DNA from: Pelotomaculum sp. PtaB.Bin104
GTDB lineage: Bacteria > Bacillota > Desulfotomaculia > Desulfotomaculales > Pelotomaculaceae
Direction: 5' to 3'
DNA length: 64,000 bases
Assembly: GCA_002067205.1 (NCBI GenBank)
Contig: MVQL01000170.1
Coordinates: 27,817 to 91,816 of the forward strand
Below, piece after piece: positions 43,114 to 51,166 of the stretch. Both the position numbers and the translations under genes were made by a program. The notes beneath the pieces are model-generated. The model was not told where the DNA came from. It was given only the letters and a program-made list of their open reading frames with translations, and did no database searches. Each line of letters opens with the position of its first letter. The stretch's first letter is position 1.

Positions 43114-43275
43114 CATGTTGGATGGGCTGTTAAGAAATTTCTGAATTATTATCTATGGCCAACCTTTGCTACCGTTGTTGGAACATGGTTAGCCAAACAA
43201 GCAATGAGTACGATTTCTAAATGGTTAGTAAAAAATGACTATAAAATTGCAGTTAAATACTACTCATGGTCTTAG
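43111..43275 (+). pseudogene. Orphan RHS C-terminal tip, hydrophobic
   Basis: Starting at the end of RHS fragment A but one base out of its frame, 54 codons are open to TAG at 43275 (GWAVKKFLNYYLWPTFATVV, then KQAMSTISKWLVKNDYK). It has no start codon or ribosome site. It looks like the end of a different RHS toxin variant joined to the fragment by deletion. The hydrophobic stretch suggests a membrane-acting tip, which would suit the small membrane protein that follows. Confidence 0.55.
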
Positions 43276-43352
43276 CCGTATAGTGTAGTCTTTCAACATC
43301 TATGGTACCTATGGGGGTAACGATCCCGGTAGGTAACAATAATTTATAATAT

Positions 43353-43388
43353 AAGGTAACCGACTTTCTTGTGGATGTCGGTTACCTT
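43353..43388 (+). terminator. Hairpin after the orphan tip
   Basis: AAGGTAACCGAC and its perfect 12-bp complement enclose TTTCTTGTGGAT. The tail is TATAAATAAAA rather than a pure T-run, so it may be a weak terminator or another RNA structure. Confidence 0.5.
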
Positions 43389-43449
43389 TATAAATAAAAT
43401 AGATTTCAAAATTATTAGTAAGATTGGTAAAAAAGAGGTGAGTATTTTT

Positions 43450-43734
43450 ATGTTAAAATTATGTAAAACTATAAATTTTGTAATTGCTATAATCTTAGGT
43501 ATTGGTGTTTTTTATAGACAACCTGTAGCGTTTTTCTTATATGGTTTTTGGAGTGCTCTTATTGGTCTTGCTTTAAATAAAAATCATTACCGCTTATTAA
43601 ATGTTATTGCTCCTGATTATCCCTTAAAAAAAATAAGAGAAGAAGGAAAACTCAAACGTCATATTGGAGCTAGTATAATTTTTACATTGATTTTCTTTCT
43701 TTTAGGAATGTTAGTCCAAATGAATATTTTGTAA
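43450..43734 (+). CDS. Small membrane protein, possible orphan immunity protein
   Basis: 94 residues with three hydrophobic segments (TINFVIAIILGIGVF, VAFFLYGFWSALIGLAL, HIGASIIFTLIFFLLGMLV). No known family. GAGGTGAG lies seven bases before the ATG. It follows the hydrophobic orphan tip by 175 bp, the place where an immunity gene is expected. Very AT-rich compared with the flanks. Confidence 0.6.
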   Translation: MLKLCKTINFVIAIILGIGVFYRQPVAFFLYGFWSALIGLALNKNHYRLLNVIAPDYPLKKIREEGKLKRHIGASIIFTLIFFLLGMLVQMNIL

Positions 43735-43754
43735 TTGTTAATTGATTTAGCAAT

Positions 43755-43927
43755 AGGTAACGGCACTCTACTGGTTCAGTACCTTCGGCCATGACGGACA
43801 GCTTTCGTGGATGATGGAGGCCGGCCAAATACATTTACTATCAAAGTTAAACAATGATAGTATACCTGGGGCAACAACTATTGTTTATGAAAGGAGTTTT
43901 AGAGTGTTCCAGGATTGGAATATTTAG
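43755..43927 (+). pseudogene. RHS gene fragment B with a third tip
   Basis: From about 43757 the sequence aligns with the RHS gene near 39895 (GNGTLL, then after a frameshift FGHDGQLSWMMEAGQ against YGQNGQLLWMVRGGQ). Without changing frame it continues into a unique end, LNNDSIPGATTIVYERSFR...DWNI, stopping at 43927. The core between them is deleted. So this is the remnant of another RHS variant, with its own C-terminal end. Confidence 0.6.
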
Positions 43928-43958
43928 TCTTAAATAAATTATTGCATTGTTAGATTTT

Positions 43959-43987
43959 GGAGAAGGATTGATAATCAATCCTTCTCC
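43959..43987. repeat. Perfect 14-bp inverted repeat
   Basis: GGAGAAGGATTGAT, one base, then its exact complement. It lies 22 bp upstream of a small membrane-protein start, and no T-run follows on the plus strand. Operator, terminator of the RHS remnant, or translation-control hairpin are all possible. Confidence 0.6.
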
Positions 43988-44009
43988 AACAACAAATTTT
44001 GGGGGAAAA

Positions 44010-44219
44010 ATGTTTGAAATATTGTTATTTTGGCTGATATGTATATCCCTTGTGGGCGCTATTTTTGAACGAGGTTGGAAACGTCTCTTACTTCTTGTTT
44101 TTGCTATTTTAATTATTGAAGAAAAATATCTTCCTCCGGGTATTTGGAGTACCCTAATTGCTTCTTTAACTATAGCAGTTGGTTTAATTGTAGATAAAAT
44201 TCGAAGAAAGAAAAAATAG
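44010..44219 (+). CDS. Small membrane protein, possible orphan immunity protein
   Basis: 69 residues with three short hydrophobic segments (EILLFWLICISLVGAIF, LLLLVFAILII, WSTLIASLTIAVGLIV) and a basic end RRKKK. GGGGGA lies four bases before the ATG. It follows RHS fragment B and is 13 bp before the next small gene, so the two may be one transcript. No family recognised. Confidence 0.55.
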   Translation: MFEILLFWLICISLVGAIFERGWKRLLLLVFAILIIEEKYLPPGIWSTLIASLTIAVGLIVDKIRRKKK

Positions 44220-44232
44220 GAAGGGTATTTTC

Positions 44233-44439
44233 GTGGAACAAAATAATTATAAAGATCCTGTTACATTGCTACTGGCTGGGACATTTTTATTATCTTTTGG
44301 TCTTTGGCACATTAAAAATGATATTGCTAAATTTCACACTTTTCAAGAATTTAAGGTGTTTTTATTTCTACTTTACATTACTATTCCGTTAGGAGCGTTA
44401 ATTTCCGGTTTGATATTGATACTGCTTGCTTTTCTTTAG
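44233..44439 (+). CDS. Small two-helix membrane protein
   Basis: 68 residues, with hydrophobic segments PVTLLLAGTFLLSFGLW and FLLYITIPLGALISGLILILLAFL. The start is GTG with AAGGGT upstream. It follows the previous small gene by 13 bp. No family recognised; a role as immunity protein is inferred from position only. Confidence 0.5.
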   Translation: MEQNNYKDPVTLLLAGTFLLSFGLWHIKNDIAKFHTFQEFKVFLFLLYITIPLGALISGLILILLAFL

Positions 44440-44627
44440 CAATTAAGGCAAGAACACAACGACATCCTTTTAAATACGGCAACATTACACTCTTTATGCA
44501 GAATCAGTTATGGATTTTTACTGGTACCGTTACCTCCATTTCTTAAATTACCAGGCCACCACATGCCTCTTATCTGGACCATGGCTTCCTGTTGTTCTGA
44601 CACTATTATTATGAGGTGATTCTACTA

Positions 44628-44831
44628 ATGATTTTCTTTATTATAAGTATAAATGGCGGGATTGTGCTTTTTCTCTTTGGGTTTAAAGAATACCGGAGAC
44701 TTTCTTTTGGTAAAAACCTCATCGAAGCAATAATTTCTGCGTTCACTGATACTTTTGAATTTTCAAGCATAGGCATGATGCTAATTGGCTTAATTTTAAT
44801 TGTCATTGGTATTATAGGATTATTGAAATGA
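44628..44831 (+). CDS. Small two-helix membrane protein
   Basis: 67 residues, two hydrophobic segments (IFFIISINGGIVLFLFGF and SIGMMLIGLILIVIGIIGLL) around a charged loop. GAGGTGA lies eight bases before the ATG. Last of the small membrane genes before the truncated permease. Unknown function. Confidence 0.5.
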   Translation: MIFFIISINGGIVLFLFGFKEYRRLSFGKNLIEAIISAFTDTFEFSSIGMMLIGLILIVIGIIGLLK

Positions 44832-44910
44832 TAACTATTAAGAAAAATCAAAATCAAGTTAGTTCTTTCCAGGATAATCTATAATTAGGCAAGCTTACAG
44901 ATCGCTATAT

Positions 44911-45714
44911 TTTAAGGAAATAATCCGGCGCCGGATTTTACTGGTGACGGTCCTCCTGGCCGCTATCTTTTTGGCGCTGTACGGCACCGGCGTCCATTAT
45001 GGCTACCAGGAAATGAGCCGCAACGCGGGGCAGTTAAAGGCTCTGATCGCACCGCAGTTCCTGGCCCTGGGCCTTTACTTCGGCAGCTTTATCATCTCCT
45101 TTTTAGCGGTCATGGCCGCTGTCGGCACCATTTCCGGTGAAATTGAAAGCGGCGTATTGCACGCCATCGTGCCCGGGCCGGTCAGGCGATCATCGATACT
45201 CCTGGGCAAATTTTTCGGCTACGGCTTGATGCTGGCGGTCTTTGCCGCTTTATTTTACCTGGCCGTAATGCTGATCATTCACTTCAATACCGGGCTTATC
45301 GTACCCCTCAAAATAGGGTCAGCCGCTCTTTATTGCCTGCAGCCCTTGATTCTCCTGGCGGTGGCTATGCTCGGCTCCACCTTTCTCTCTACCCTCGCCA
45401 ACGGTGTCGGGTCATTTATGCTATACTCCATTGGAGTGGCTGGCGGCATGCTGGAGCAAATCGGCTACCTGGCCTCAAGCCACGTGCTGGTCGATATCGG
45501 CATCTTCTCCAGCCTTTTGATGCCTGCCGACGCGATTTACCGGAAAATCGTTTACTCACTCTTATCCGTTCCCGGCGCGTCCTTCTCCACGTCGCTATTG
45601 GGCCCCTTCGGCAGCAGCACGGAACCCAGCGTCTGGATGCTGGTCTATACGGGCTTTTATATTCTGGGGTTTTTATTTCTGGCCATAAGAGTATTTAGCC
45701 GGCGGGATATCTAA
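44911..45714 (+). pseudogene. 5'-truncated second copy of the ABC-2 permease
   Basis: From TTTAAGGAAATAATCCGG on, this is a close copy of 30494-31294 to the same stop region (for example GPVRRSSILLGKFFGYG and SFSTS(M/L)LGPFGSSTEPSV). The first eight or nine codons and the ribosome site are missing, and the frame upstream has a stop at 44875. A GTG at 44944 could start a protein lacking the N-terminus, but it has no ribosome site and no ATPase gene precedes it. The frame is otherwise intact, so truncation is recent or the product is still made from another start. Confidence 0.75.
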
Positions 45715-45740
45715 AGGGCGTAGACCTGCCTTCCGCTCAT

Positions 45741-46637
45741 TTATAGCAGTTTCAGTATCGGATCGAGTTTTTGCTTATTCGTCAGTACATCCTGAAAAAT
45801 ATCTCCCTTTGCTTTTAATCTAGAGAAGATATTGTTTATGGTAAAGGAAGCAGGCGTAATATTCATCGCTTCAACCTCCTCCCAGGCCAGCGGTGTGGAT
45901 ACCGGGGCGCCTGGAAACGGCCGCAGGCTATACTGGAAGGCCATAGTTTTCCCGCGGCCGTTCTGCAAGTAGTCCAGGTAGACTTTTCCCTGCCTCTGGT
46001 TCACCTTTCGCTCGATGGTAGCCTTTCCCGGATTAATGTTCACAATCAGCTCGGCGATATACCGCATCGACTGAGCAACAGTTTTATAGGCGTGGATGGG
46101 AACAAGCGGCACAAAAATATGCAGCCCGGTGGCCCCGGAGGTTTTGGGGTAGGACTGCAGTCCGAATTGGGCCAGGGCCTCCTTCACCATCAGGGCTATT
46201 TCTAATACATCCTGGAACGTAGCTCCTGCCGACGGGTCAAGGTCCATAACTGCTATGTCCGGGCACTCCACGTTTTCGATCCGGGCCAGCCAGGGATGCA
46301 TTTCCAGGCAGGTTTGGTTGGCCAGCCACACCAAAGTAGCCGCATCGTTGCAGATAATGTAGTGCACTACCTTTTCTGAATGCTCCACCGGACACCTCAG
46401 GATCCAGTCCGGCGCATAGTCGGGACACTCCTTTTGGTAGAAGGGCTCGCCAGCCAGGCCATCCGGGTACCGCTTCATCACCAGCGGCCGGTTGAAAAGG
46501 TACGGCAGGATATATGGGGCCATGTCCCAGTAGTACTTTACCAGATGAGCTTTAGTTAGCCCCTCCGGCCATAAGGACTTGTCCAGGTTGGTGAGCTTAA
46601 CCTCATGTCCGCTAACCGATACATACGATTCATTCAT
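45741..46637 (-). CDS. LigD-type DNA polymerase/primase domain protein
   Basis: 298 residues, the polymerase (archaeo-eukaryotic primase-like) domain of LigD on its own. It shows WPEGLTKAHLVKYYWDMAP, PLVMKRYPDG, the catalytic carboxylates in VMDLDPS (Asp132, Asp134), KTSGATGLHIFVPL and a downstream GKVYLDYLQNGRGKT. It fills or extends ends in bacterial non-homologous end joining, usually with Ku and a ligase. Neither Ku nor ligase is next to it here. The reading frame extends to 46676, but ATG 46637 follows GGGGTGTGA. Confidence 0.92.
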   Translation of the reverse strand: MNESYVSVSGHEVKLTNLDKSLWPEGLTKAHLVKYYWDMAPYILPYLFNRPLVMKRYPDGLAGEPFYQKECPDYAPDWILRCPVEHSEKVVHYIICNDAATLVWLANQTCLEMHPWLARIENVECPDIAVMDLDPSAGATFQDVLEIALMVKEALAQFGLQSYPKTSGATGLHIFVPLVPIHAYKTVAQSMRYIAELIVNINPGKATIERKVNQRQGKVYLDYLQNGRGKTMAFQYSLRPFPGAPVSTPLAWEEVEAMNITPASFTINNIFSRLKAKGDIFQDVLTNKQKLDPILKLL

Positions 46638-46957
46638 CAGGTCACACCCCATCCACTGAATTTTTTGTCTTGCCATTATTATTTTCCCTATTTTTTTCTA
46701 TCAATCTCGATCATTCATTTAAAGTTTTGTTTTATTCTACCAGTTGCGATCTATCTCTAAACCGTAGAAGATGTCGTCCAGAACCGCTTTCTCACCTGGA
46801 CAAATCTGATTTACATTGTTACAAAAAGCAAAAACCGCCGTTTTTCGGCGGTTTAATCAATATTATAGTTTTTCTCTATTCATTCACAGCTAAACTAATA
46901 TAATTGTAATTCATCTCAATCCCGCAGAATACTCAGTTACCGCCAGGCAGTGACAGA
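46638..46957. other. Spacer with a terminator-like hairpin
   Basis: Contains AAACCGCCG/CGGCGGTTT at 46832-46854. Otherwise AT-rich with no gene. Confidence 0.4.
46832..46858. terminator. Terminator-like hairpin
   Basis: AAACCGCCG and CGGCGGTTT enclose TTTTT. On the minus strand the stem is followed by TTTTTGC, so it most likely terminates the Cys-rich protein gene's transcript (minus strand). Confidence 0.6.
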
Positions 46958-47143
46958 TTAGCCCAGATTACTTTCCTCATAGCTCGGGCAGGCCGGTCTA
47001 AAGCCTTTCTCGCACCCTCCTTCACGGTTACAGGAGGACTGACACCGCCAAACCGGTTCATCGTCAATGTCGCAGAACCCGCGCTCATCCTCGTGAACAC
47101 ATGTGCCACAATTTTCAAATTCATATGGTTCGTACTTGGCCAT
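46958..47143 (-). CDS. Cysteine-rich small protein
   Basis: 61 residues with eight cysteines in ENCGTCVHEDERGFCDIDDEP, WRCQSSCNREGGCEKGF and a final ACPSYEE. The pattern suggests one or two metal sites (zinc or Fe-S). No family I can name, though similar short Cys-rich proteins are common in these bacteria. GGGAGG lies eight bases before the ATG. It shares strand with the HTH gene 45 bp upstream. Confidence 0.7.
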   Translation of the reverse strand: MAKYEPYEFENCGTCVHEDERGFCDIDDEPVWRCQSSCNREGGCEKGFRPACPSYEESNLG

Positions 47144-47187
47144 CTTATATCCTCCCTTTCTGCCGGTGTAGCAGACCGGCGGCAGGT

Positions 47188-47391
47188 TTAATTTCCGTTA
47201 GGCCGGGGTCCGTATAATTTCTCCATGCCAGAGATGGTAACAAGCCAGGTGCCGCCGGACTTTTTAGCCTCGTCCGCCGCAAACCTGCCGGCAAGGCAGG
47301 CGTTGCGGACAGTATTGGCTGCCAGTTGCCATTTCTCCGCCGCGTCGGCAGCGGTCAATACGACGTCAAGTGGGTAGATGGGTACGGTCAT
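47188..47391 (-). CDS. Excisionase-like helix-turn-helix small protein
   Basis: 67 residues. LTAADAAEKWQLAANTVRNACLAGRFAADEAKKSGGTWLVT looks like the MerR-like winged helix of excisionases and plasmid HTH proteins, with the wing carrying the typical GGTWLV. It may bind DNA to control a neighbour such as the Cys-rich gene. The frame runs back to 47439, but ATG 47391 has AAAGGAG. No integrase is nearby. Confidence 0.7.
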   Translation of the reverse strand: MTVPIYPLDVVLTAADAAEKWQLAANTVRNACLAGRFAADEAKKSGGTWLVTISGMEKLYGPRPNGN

Positions 47392-47666
47392 GGGGCGGCT
47401 CCTTTTCCCCTTTTTTGGCGTTTCCGCCTTGGTTCTCATTATAATATCATAGCGTATTCGTCATGTAAATAGTATTTTATAAATTTAGAAGATTATTTGC
47501 ACCATTACCGTCCGCGCTCTTAAGGCAATATTTTACGATCAGTTCAAATCCGCTCAGCAATTTTAAGCCAGGTTTCCTTGGTCAGGAAACTCTCCTCCAC
47601 CTGACTCTCCATTTCCAGGAACCGTTTATCTTAAAGCTAAATTGTAATTTACCCGTATCCACAGGC

Positions 47667-48701
47667 TTAAAAAAATGTCTTAACTTCCCGGCATAAGTCC
47701 TCCGGCAAAACCACACTGACCGGCTCCTGCAGCACGGCCTGGAAAAAATTTAGATCAGGCGCGAAGTCTCTGGTATTCAGGAAAGTCCTGGGCACAATCC
47801 GGAAGTGGGCGGGGAAAAACTGCTGCCCCCCGGGTCCAAAAAATAAGGACGCGTTAAAGCTGAATATCACCTTATGGCTGAAATAGCTGAAAATTTTCTG
47901 CAATCCTGAGACAAGCTCGCTGACATTTGCTTCACTGAAATCATCGATGCAGTACACTCCGGGAAACACCCCAACGATTTCACCCAGCATCCCCAAAGAC
48001 ACATAAGACGCCAGCCAGTGTGAATCTCCCTGCTGTCCAATGTACCTCTCGCCAGTTTTTTGTTCAACCGTCACCAACTCCAGCCAGTAGTCTAAATGAT
48101 AATTTTCATAAAAAAGCTCCGAGGCCCTTAACTCTTCCGCAAACTGGTTGCCGGGCTGCCCTGTGGCAAAATACTGCTGGTGCGGGTGGACCAGTCCCCC
48201 ACCGGACGGCGGCATGTAATTCCACCCCATAATTTGGTAGGGCAGTGACGAATCCAGGGCTTTTACTCTTTTTAAAAACTCCAGCCCGACAACAAAGGAG
48301 TCAAACAGTTGGTCAAAGCTGAACTGCTCCAGGGGAACAACATGCCCTTGGGTCATGACACATACCGAGCTGTAAACATCGTAGGGGAAAATGTTCGGCA
48401 CAAGCAGGGCCTCACCCTTGGCCAGGCGGCCTTCAGGCAAAATCTCCCTGGGGAATTTGGGCGTATTCGCCTCCCTGCCGGCGCCACAAAAGGGACAAAA
48501 CCCTTTTACCTGCGGGTCCAGGTATTTTTCCAGGTCCAACTGCTGCGGCTTGATGGCCCCAAAATGCGAGAAATGCCCCGTTTTGCCGGTAAGGGGATCA
48601 TAACGCACATGCGTTTTTACAACAGTCGGCTGAAAATCCTGGCGGGGATCATGAAATGTGTTCTCAACATCAACCTTTTTATAAGTAATTTTTTCCTTCA
48701 C
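47667..48701 (-). CDS. GalT-like (HIT superfamily) nucleotidyltransferase
   Basis: 344 residues. The catalytic motif is HPHQQ in GGGLVHPHQQYF, comparable to HPHGQ/HxHxQ of galactose-1-phosphate uridylyltransferase. FCPFCGAG near residue 68 may be half of the GalT zinc site. The N-terminus (DFQPTVVKTHVRYDPLTGKTGHF) and APDLNFF region also look GalT-like. It may transfer a nucleotide to a sugar phosphate or act as a phosphorylase; substrate unknown. GTG 48701 follows GGAGGTG; a GTG at 48716 is inside that site. It stands alone, away from galactose genes. Confidence 0.75.
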   Translation of the reverse strand: MKEKITYKKVDVENTFHDPRQDFQPTVVKTHVRYDPLTGKTGHFSHFGAIKPQQLDLEKYLDPQVKGFCPFCGAGREANTPKFPREILPEGRLAKGEALLVPNIFPYDVYSSVCVMTQGHVVPLEQFSFDQLFDSFVVGLEFLKRVKALDSSLPYQIMGWNYMPPSGGGLVHPHQQYFATGQPGNQFAEELRASELFYENYHLDYWLELVTVEQKTGERYIGQQGDSHWLASYVSLGMLGEIVGVFPGVYCIDDFSEANVSELVSGLQKIFSYFSHKVIFSFNASLFFGPGGQQFFPAHFRIVPRTFLNTRDFAPDLNFFQAVLQEPVSVVLPEDLCREVKTFF

Positions 48702-48906
48702 GCCACTCACCTCCACATCTTTAATTATACTTATTTACAAGAATATAACTGCGTTAACAGGATCTAATTTTATTAACAATATCTAATTATACCAAACATT
48801 GTTCTATTAGTTTACAAACGAATTTACGACTTAATAGTATATACAGGATAAAAAAAACAAAATGCGCTTAAGCGTGCTATTTGCGCAGGTTAAAAGGAGT
48901 GAGGTA

Positions 48907-49686
48907 ATGCTCGAGATAATAACAATTCTACCTGGACTGGATAAAGGCGGCAACAGGGAAAAGTTTGATGAATTAACTTTAAGGGCCGGCGAAACAGTTT
49001 CCATCGTCGGCCCAACAGGAAGCGGGAAAACTGCTTTCATTTCCGATATTGAGCTGCTGGCCCAGGGTGACACTTCCACCAAACGCCGGGTTTTAATCAA
49101 TGGGAAAATACCAGGCGACGAGGTGAGGTACAATCCCGCCTCCAAGCCGATTGCCATGATTACCCAAAACACCAAGTGCTTTACTGATTTAAGCACTGAG
49201 GAATTTTTGCAGATTCACGCCCGGTCCCGCAATATTGAAGAAAAAAGAATAATCATGGACACCATCGATCTGGCCAATAAATTCACCGGTGAAAAAATTA
49301 AGAAGGACACCAGGGTCACTGTTCTTTCCGGGGGGCAAACCAGGTCCCTGTTGATTGCCGATGCCATTTTAATTGGCGCCGCCCCGGTTATCTTGCTGGA
49401 TGAAATTGAAAACGCCGGCATCTTTAAACAGGAAGTAATCGACATTATTAAAAACACATCAAAAATTATCATATTCGTCACCCATGACCCGGTAATTGCC
49501 CTGCTTACTAAAAAGCGCATTATTATGGAAAATGGAGCGGTTGTAAAAGTCCTTAACCAGAACGAATTCGAAACCCGGGCTGCCCAAAACCTCCTCGAAC
49601 TGGATAAGCAAGTCGGGCTGATCAGAGAACAGTTAAGGGCGGGGCATGAAATTACTAGTGAACTGCTTCACGTGAGCTTTGCTTAA
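48907..49686 (+). CDS. ABC-type ATPase of a putative metallocofactor operon
   Basis: 259 residues. Walker A VGPTGSGKTA, Q-loop TQNTKCF, signature LSGGQTRSLL, Walker B PVILLDEIENAG and H-loop VTHDPVI. In place of the usual membrane-transport context it is followed by a HypB-like GTPase and a [4Fe-4S] protein in one operon. It has no permease. ABC-type ATPases with cofactor assembly roles are known, which suggests energy-dependent assembly or activation of a metalloenzyme; this is inference. ATG 48907 follows AAAGGAGTGAGG; an upstream ATG at 48862 has none. Confidence 0.8.
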   Translation: MLEIITILPGLDKGGNREKFDELTLRAGETVSIVGPTGSGKTAFISDIELLAQGDTSTKRRVLINGKIPGDEVRYNPASKPIAMITQNTKCFTDLSTEEFLQIHARSRNIEEKRIIMDTIDLANKFTGEKIKKDTRVTVLSGGQTRSLLIADAILIGAAPVILLDEIENAGIFKQEVIDIIKNTSKIIIFVTHDPVIALLTKKRIIMENGAVVKVLNQNEFETRAAQNLLELDKQVGLIREQLRAGHEITSELLHVSFA

Positions 49687-49717
49687 TTAATTAATACCAA
49701 CCGGGCGGTGAAAATTT

Positions 49718-50428
49718 TTGAAGCTTTTGGTTATAGCCGGCCCCCCATCCGCCGGCAAAACAGCACTAACCAAACAGATCGTCAAACGATTTAAAGATGA
49801 AATGCGCATTGCCTTTTTGAAGATCGATGTGGTCAAAGCCTATGAGGACATTGAGCTGAAAAAGGAATTTCAGATCATGACCAGGAAAATTTATTCCGGC
49901 GACCTGTGCCCTGATCACGCCGGAGCAATGGTCCTGGGCGACGCTGTCGAGTGGGCGCAAAGCAATTCCGCGGACCTGTTCATTGTGGAAAGCGCCGGCC
50001 TGTGCCTGCGCTGTTCACCTTACTTAAACCAAGGCCTGGGGGTGGTGGTGCTCAGCTCCATTTCCGGAATCCACGCCCCAGAGAAAATGGGGGCCATGGT
50101 CAGCCTGGCAGACATCGCCATAGTGACCAAAATTGATCTGGTCAGCCAGGCCGAGCGGGAAGTCCTGATTCAAAAAATTAGAGAGGTGCACCCGCACGTG
50201 GTCCTGATGGAGACAAACGCCCTGCAGGGCACTTCCCTGCACCGCTTATTTGGTCTAATCAGCGAATCGGAAGACGTTGATAAAGACAACTTATACCTGA
50301 AAGGGAACCCGCCAATCGGGACCTGTACAATTTGTGTCGGCAAGAAAGAGGTAGGCTGGAAACACCATTTCGGGGTGGTCAAAAAATTGGACGGCCAAAT
50401 TGCCGACTATATGTACCGGGGTGAGTAA
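49718..50428 (+). CDS. HypB/UreG-like GTPase
   Basis: 236 residues of the SIMIBI class: P-loop AGPPSAGKTALT, ALFVESAGLCLRCSPY as the switch region, NSADLF, KIDLV for guanine specificity and later NALQGTSLHRL. Residues near the end, GTCTICVGKKEVGWKHH, contain CxxC and HH that could bind metal. Members such as HypB, UreG and CobW insert or deliver metals. It starts at TTG 49718 after GGCGGTGA, 31 bp behind the ATPase gene, and is followed by the Fe-S protein gene after 2 bp, so it belongs to the same operon. Confidence 0.82.
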   Translation: MKLLVIAGPPSAGKTALTKQIVKRFKDEMRIAFLKIDVVKAYEDIELKKEFQIMTRKIYSGDLCPDHAGAMVLGDAVEWAQSNSADLFIVESAGLCLRCSPYLNQGLGVVVLSSISGIHAPEKMGAMVSLADIAIVTKIDLVSQAEREVLIQKIREVHPHVVLMETNALQGTSLHRLFGLISESEDVDKDNLYLKGNPPIGTCTICVGKKEVGWKHHFGVVKKLDGQIADYMYRGE

Positions 50429-50430
50429 AT

Positions 50431-51081
50431 ATGCAACCAACACATTACTGGCTTCCCCCGGGAAAAAATTGCGGCCTTTGCGGTGAAATGAATTGCAAGA
50501 GCTTTATTCGCACGGTCAACAACGGGCAAAAAACCTATGCAGACTGCCCGTTTTATCAGGGGGATAATTGCGGCCGGAACTCAAACCTGGCGCATGAAGC
50601 AATTTATTCAGGTTGCGACGTTTTAGGCCACCAGTATGACTTTGTGCTGAAGCCTTTGCCGGGCGAGATCTCGGCCCGAAAAATAGTCCTGCCCTTCCGC
50701 AGCGATATGGTGGAAAAAATGAATATAGTAAAGGGGGATTATGTCCTGGGGCGTCCAATGGGGGCCGGTTGCCCAATCCCCCATGTGCTCCAGGTAATCG
50801 AGGCTGAGCTGGTTACCGGGCTATTGTACACCTGGGTGGTAGGTCCCGCTTACTCCAGGGATCAGGAGGTTAAAGACGTAATAGCGTACCACATGATTGG
50901 TTTTGAGGGCATCGCTGACGAAATAAAGAAAGAGCCCGCGACCGGCTCCCGGGCCACCTTCCTGCCGGGCTTTTGCATGATGGACTTAAACCACACCGGG
51001 CTGGTTAATATGGTTTTACAAAAAAGTCACGGCCTGCATGTCCGGATTGAAGACATCCGTATTCTTGCGGCCGCAGACTAA
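50431..51081 (+). CDS. (4Fe-4S)-domain protein
   Basis: 216 residues. The N-terminal Cys motif NCGLCGEMNCKSF...DCPFY has the Cx2Cx4Cx16C spacing of the Fe-S domain (PF04060) found in corrinoid Fe-S protein, RnfB and related reductive-activation proteins. A central part (YVLGRPMGAGCPIPHVLQVIEAE, LLYTWVVGP) and a C-terminal MMDLNHTGLVNMVLQKSHG are not assignable. Third gene of the ATPase-GTPase operon, 2 bp downstream. It may be the protein that carries or receives the assembled metal centre. Confidence 0.8.
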   Translation: MQPTHYWLPPGKNCGLCGEMNCKSFIRTVNNGQKTYADCPFYQGDNCGRNSNLAHEAIYSGCDVLGHQYDFVLKPLPGEISARKIVLPFRSDMVEKMNIVKGDYVLGRPMGAGCPIPHVLQVIEAELVTGLLYTWVVGPAYSRDQEVKDVIAYHMIGFEGIADEIKKEPATGSRATFLPGFCMMDLNHTGLVNMVLQKSHGLHVRIEDIRILAAAD

Positions 51082-51166
51082 AAGAACCAGGGGGAAGCTG
51101 ATTTTACAAGGCTTCCCTCTGTCTTACAGCACTTGGGGGCCCCAGGCATCAAAGTTTTGCATTTTA

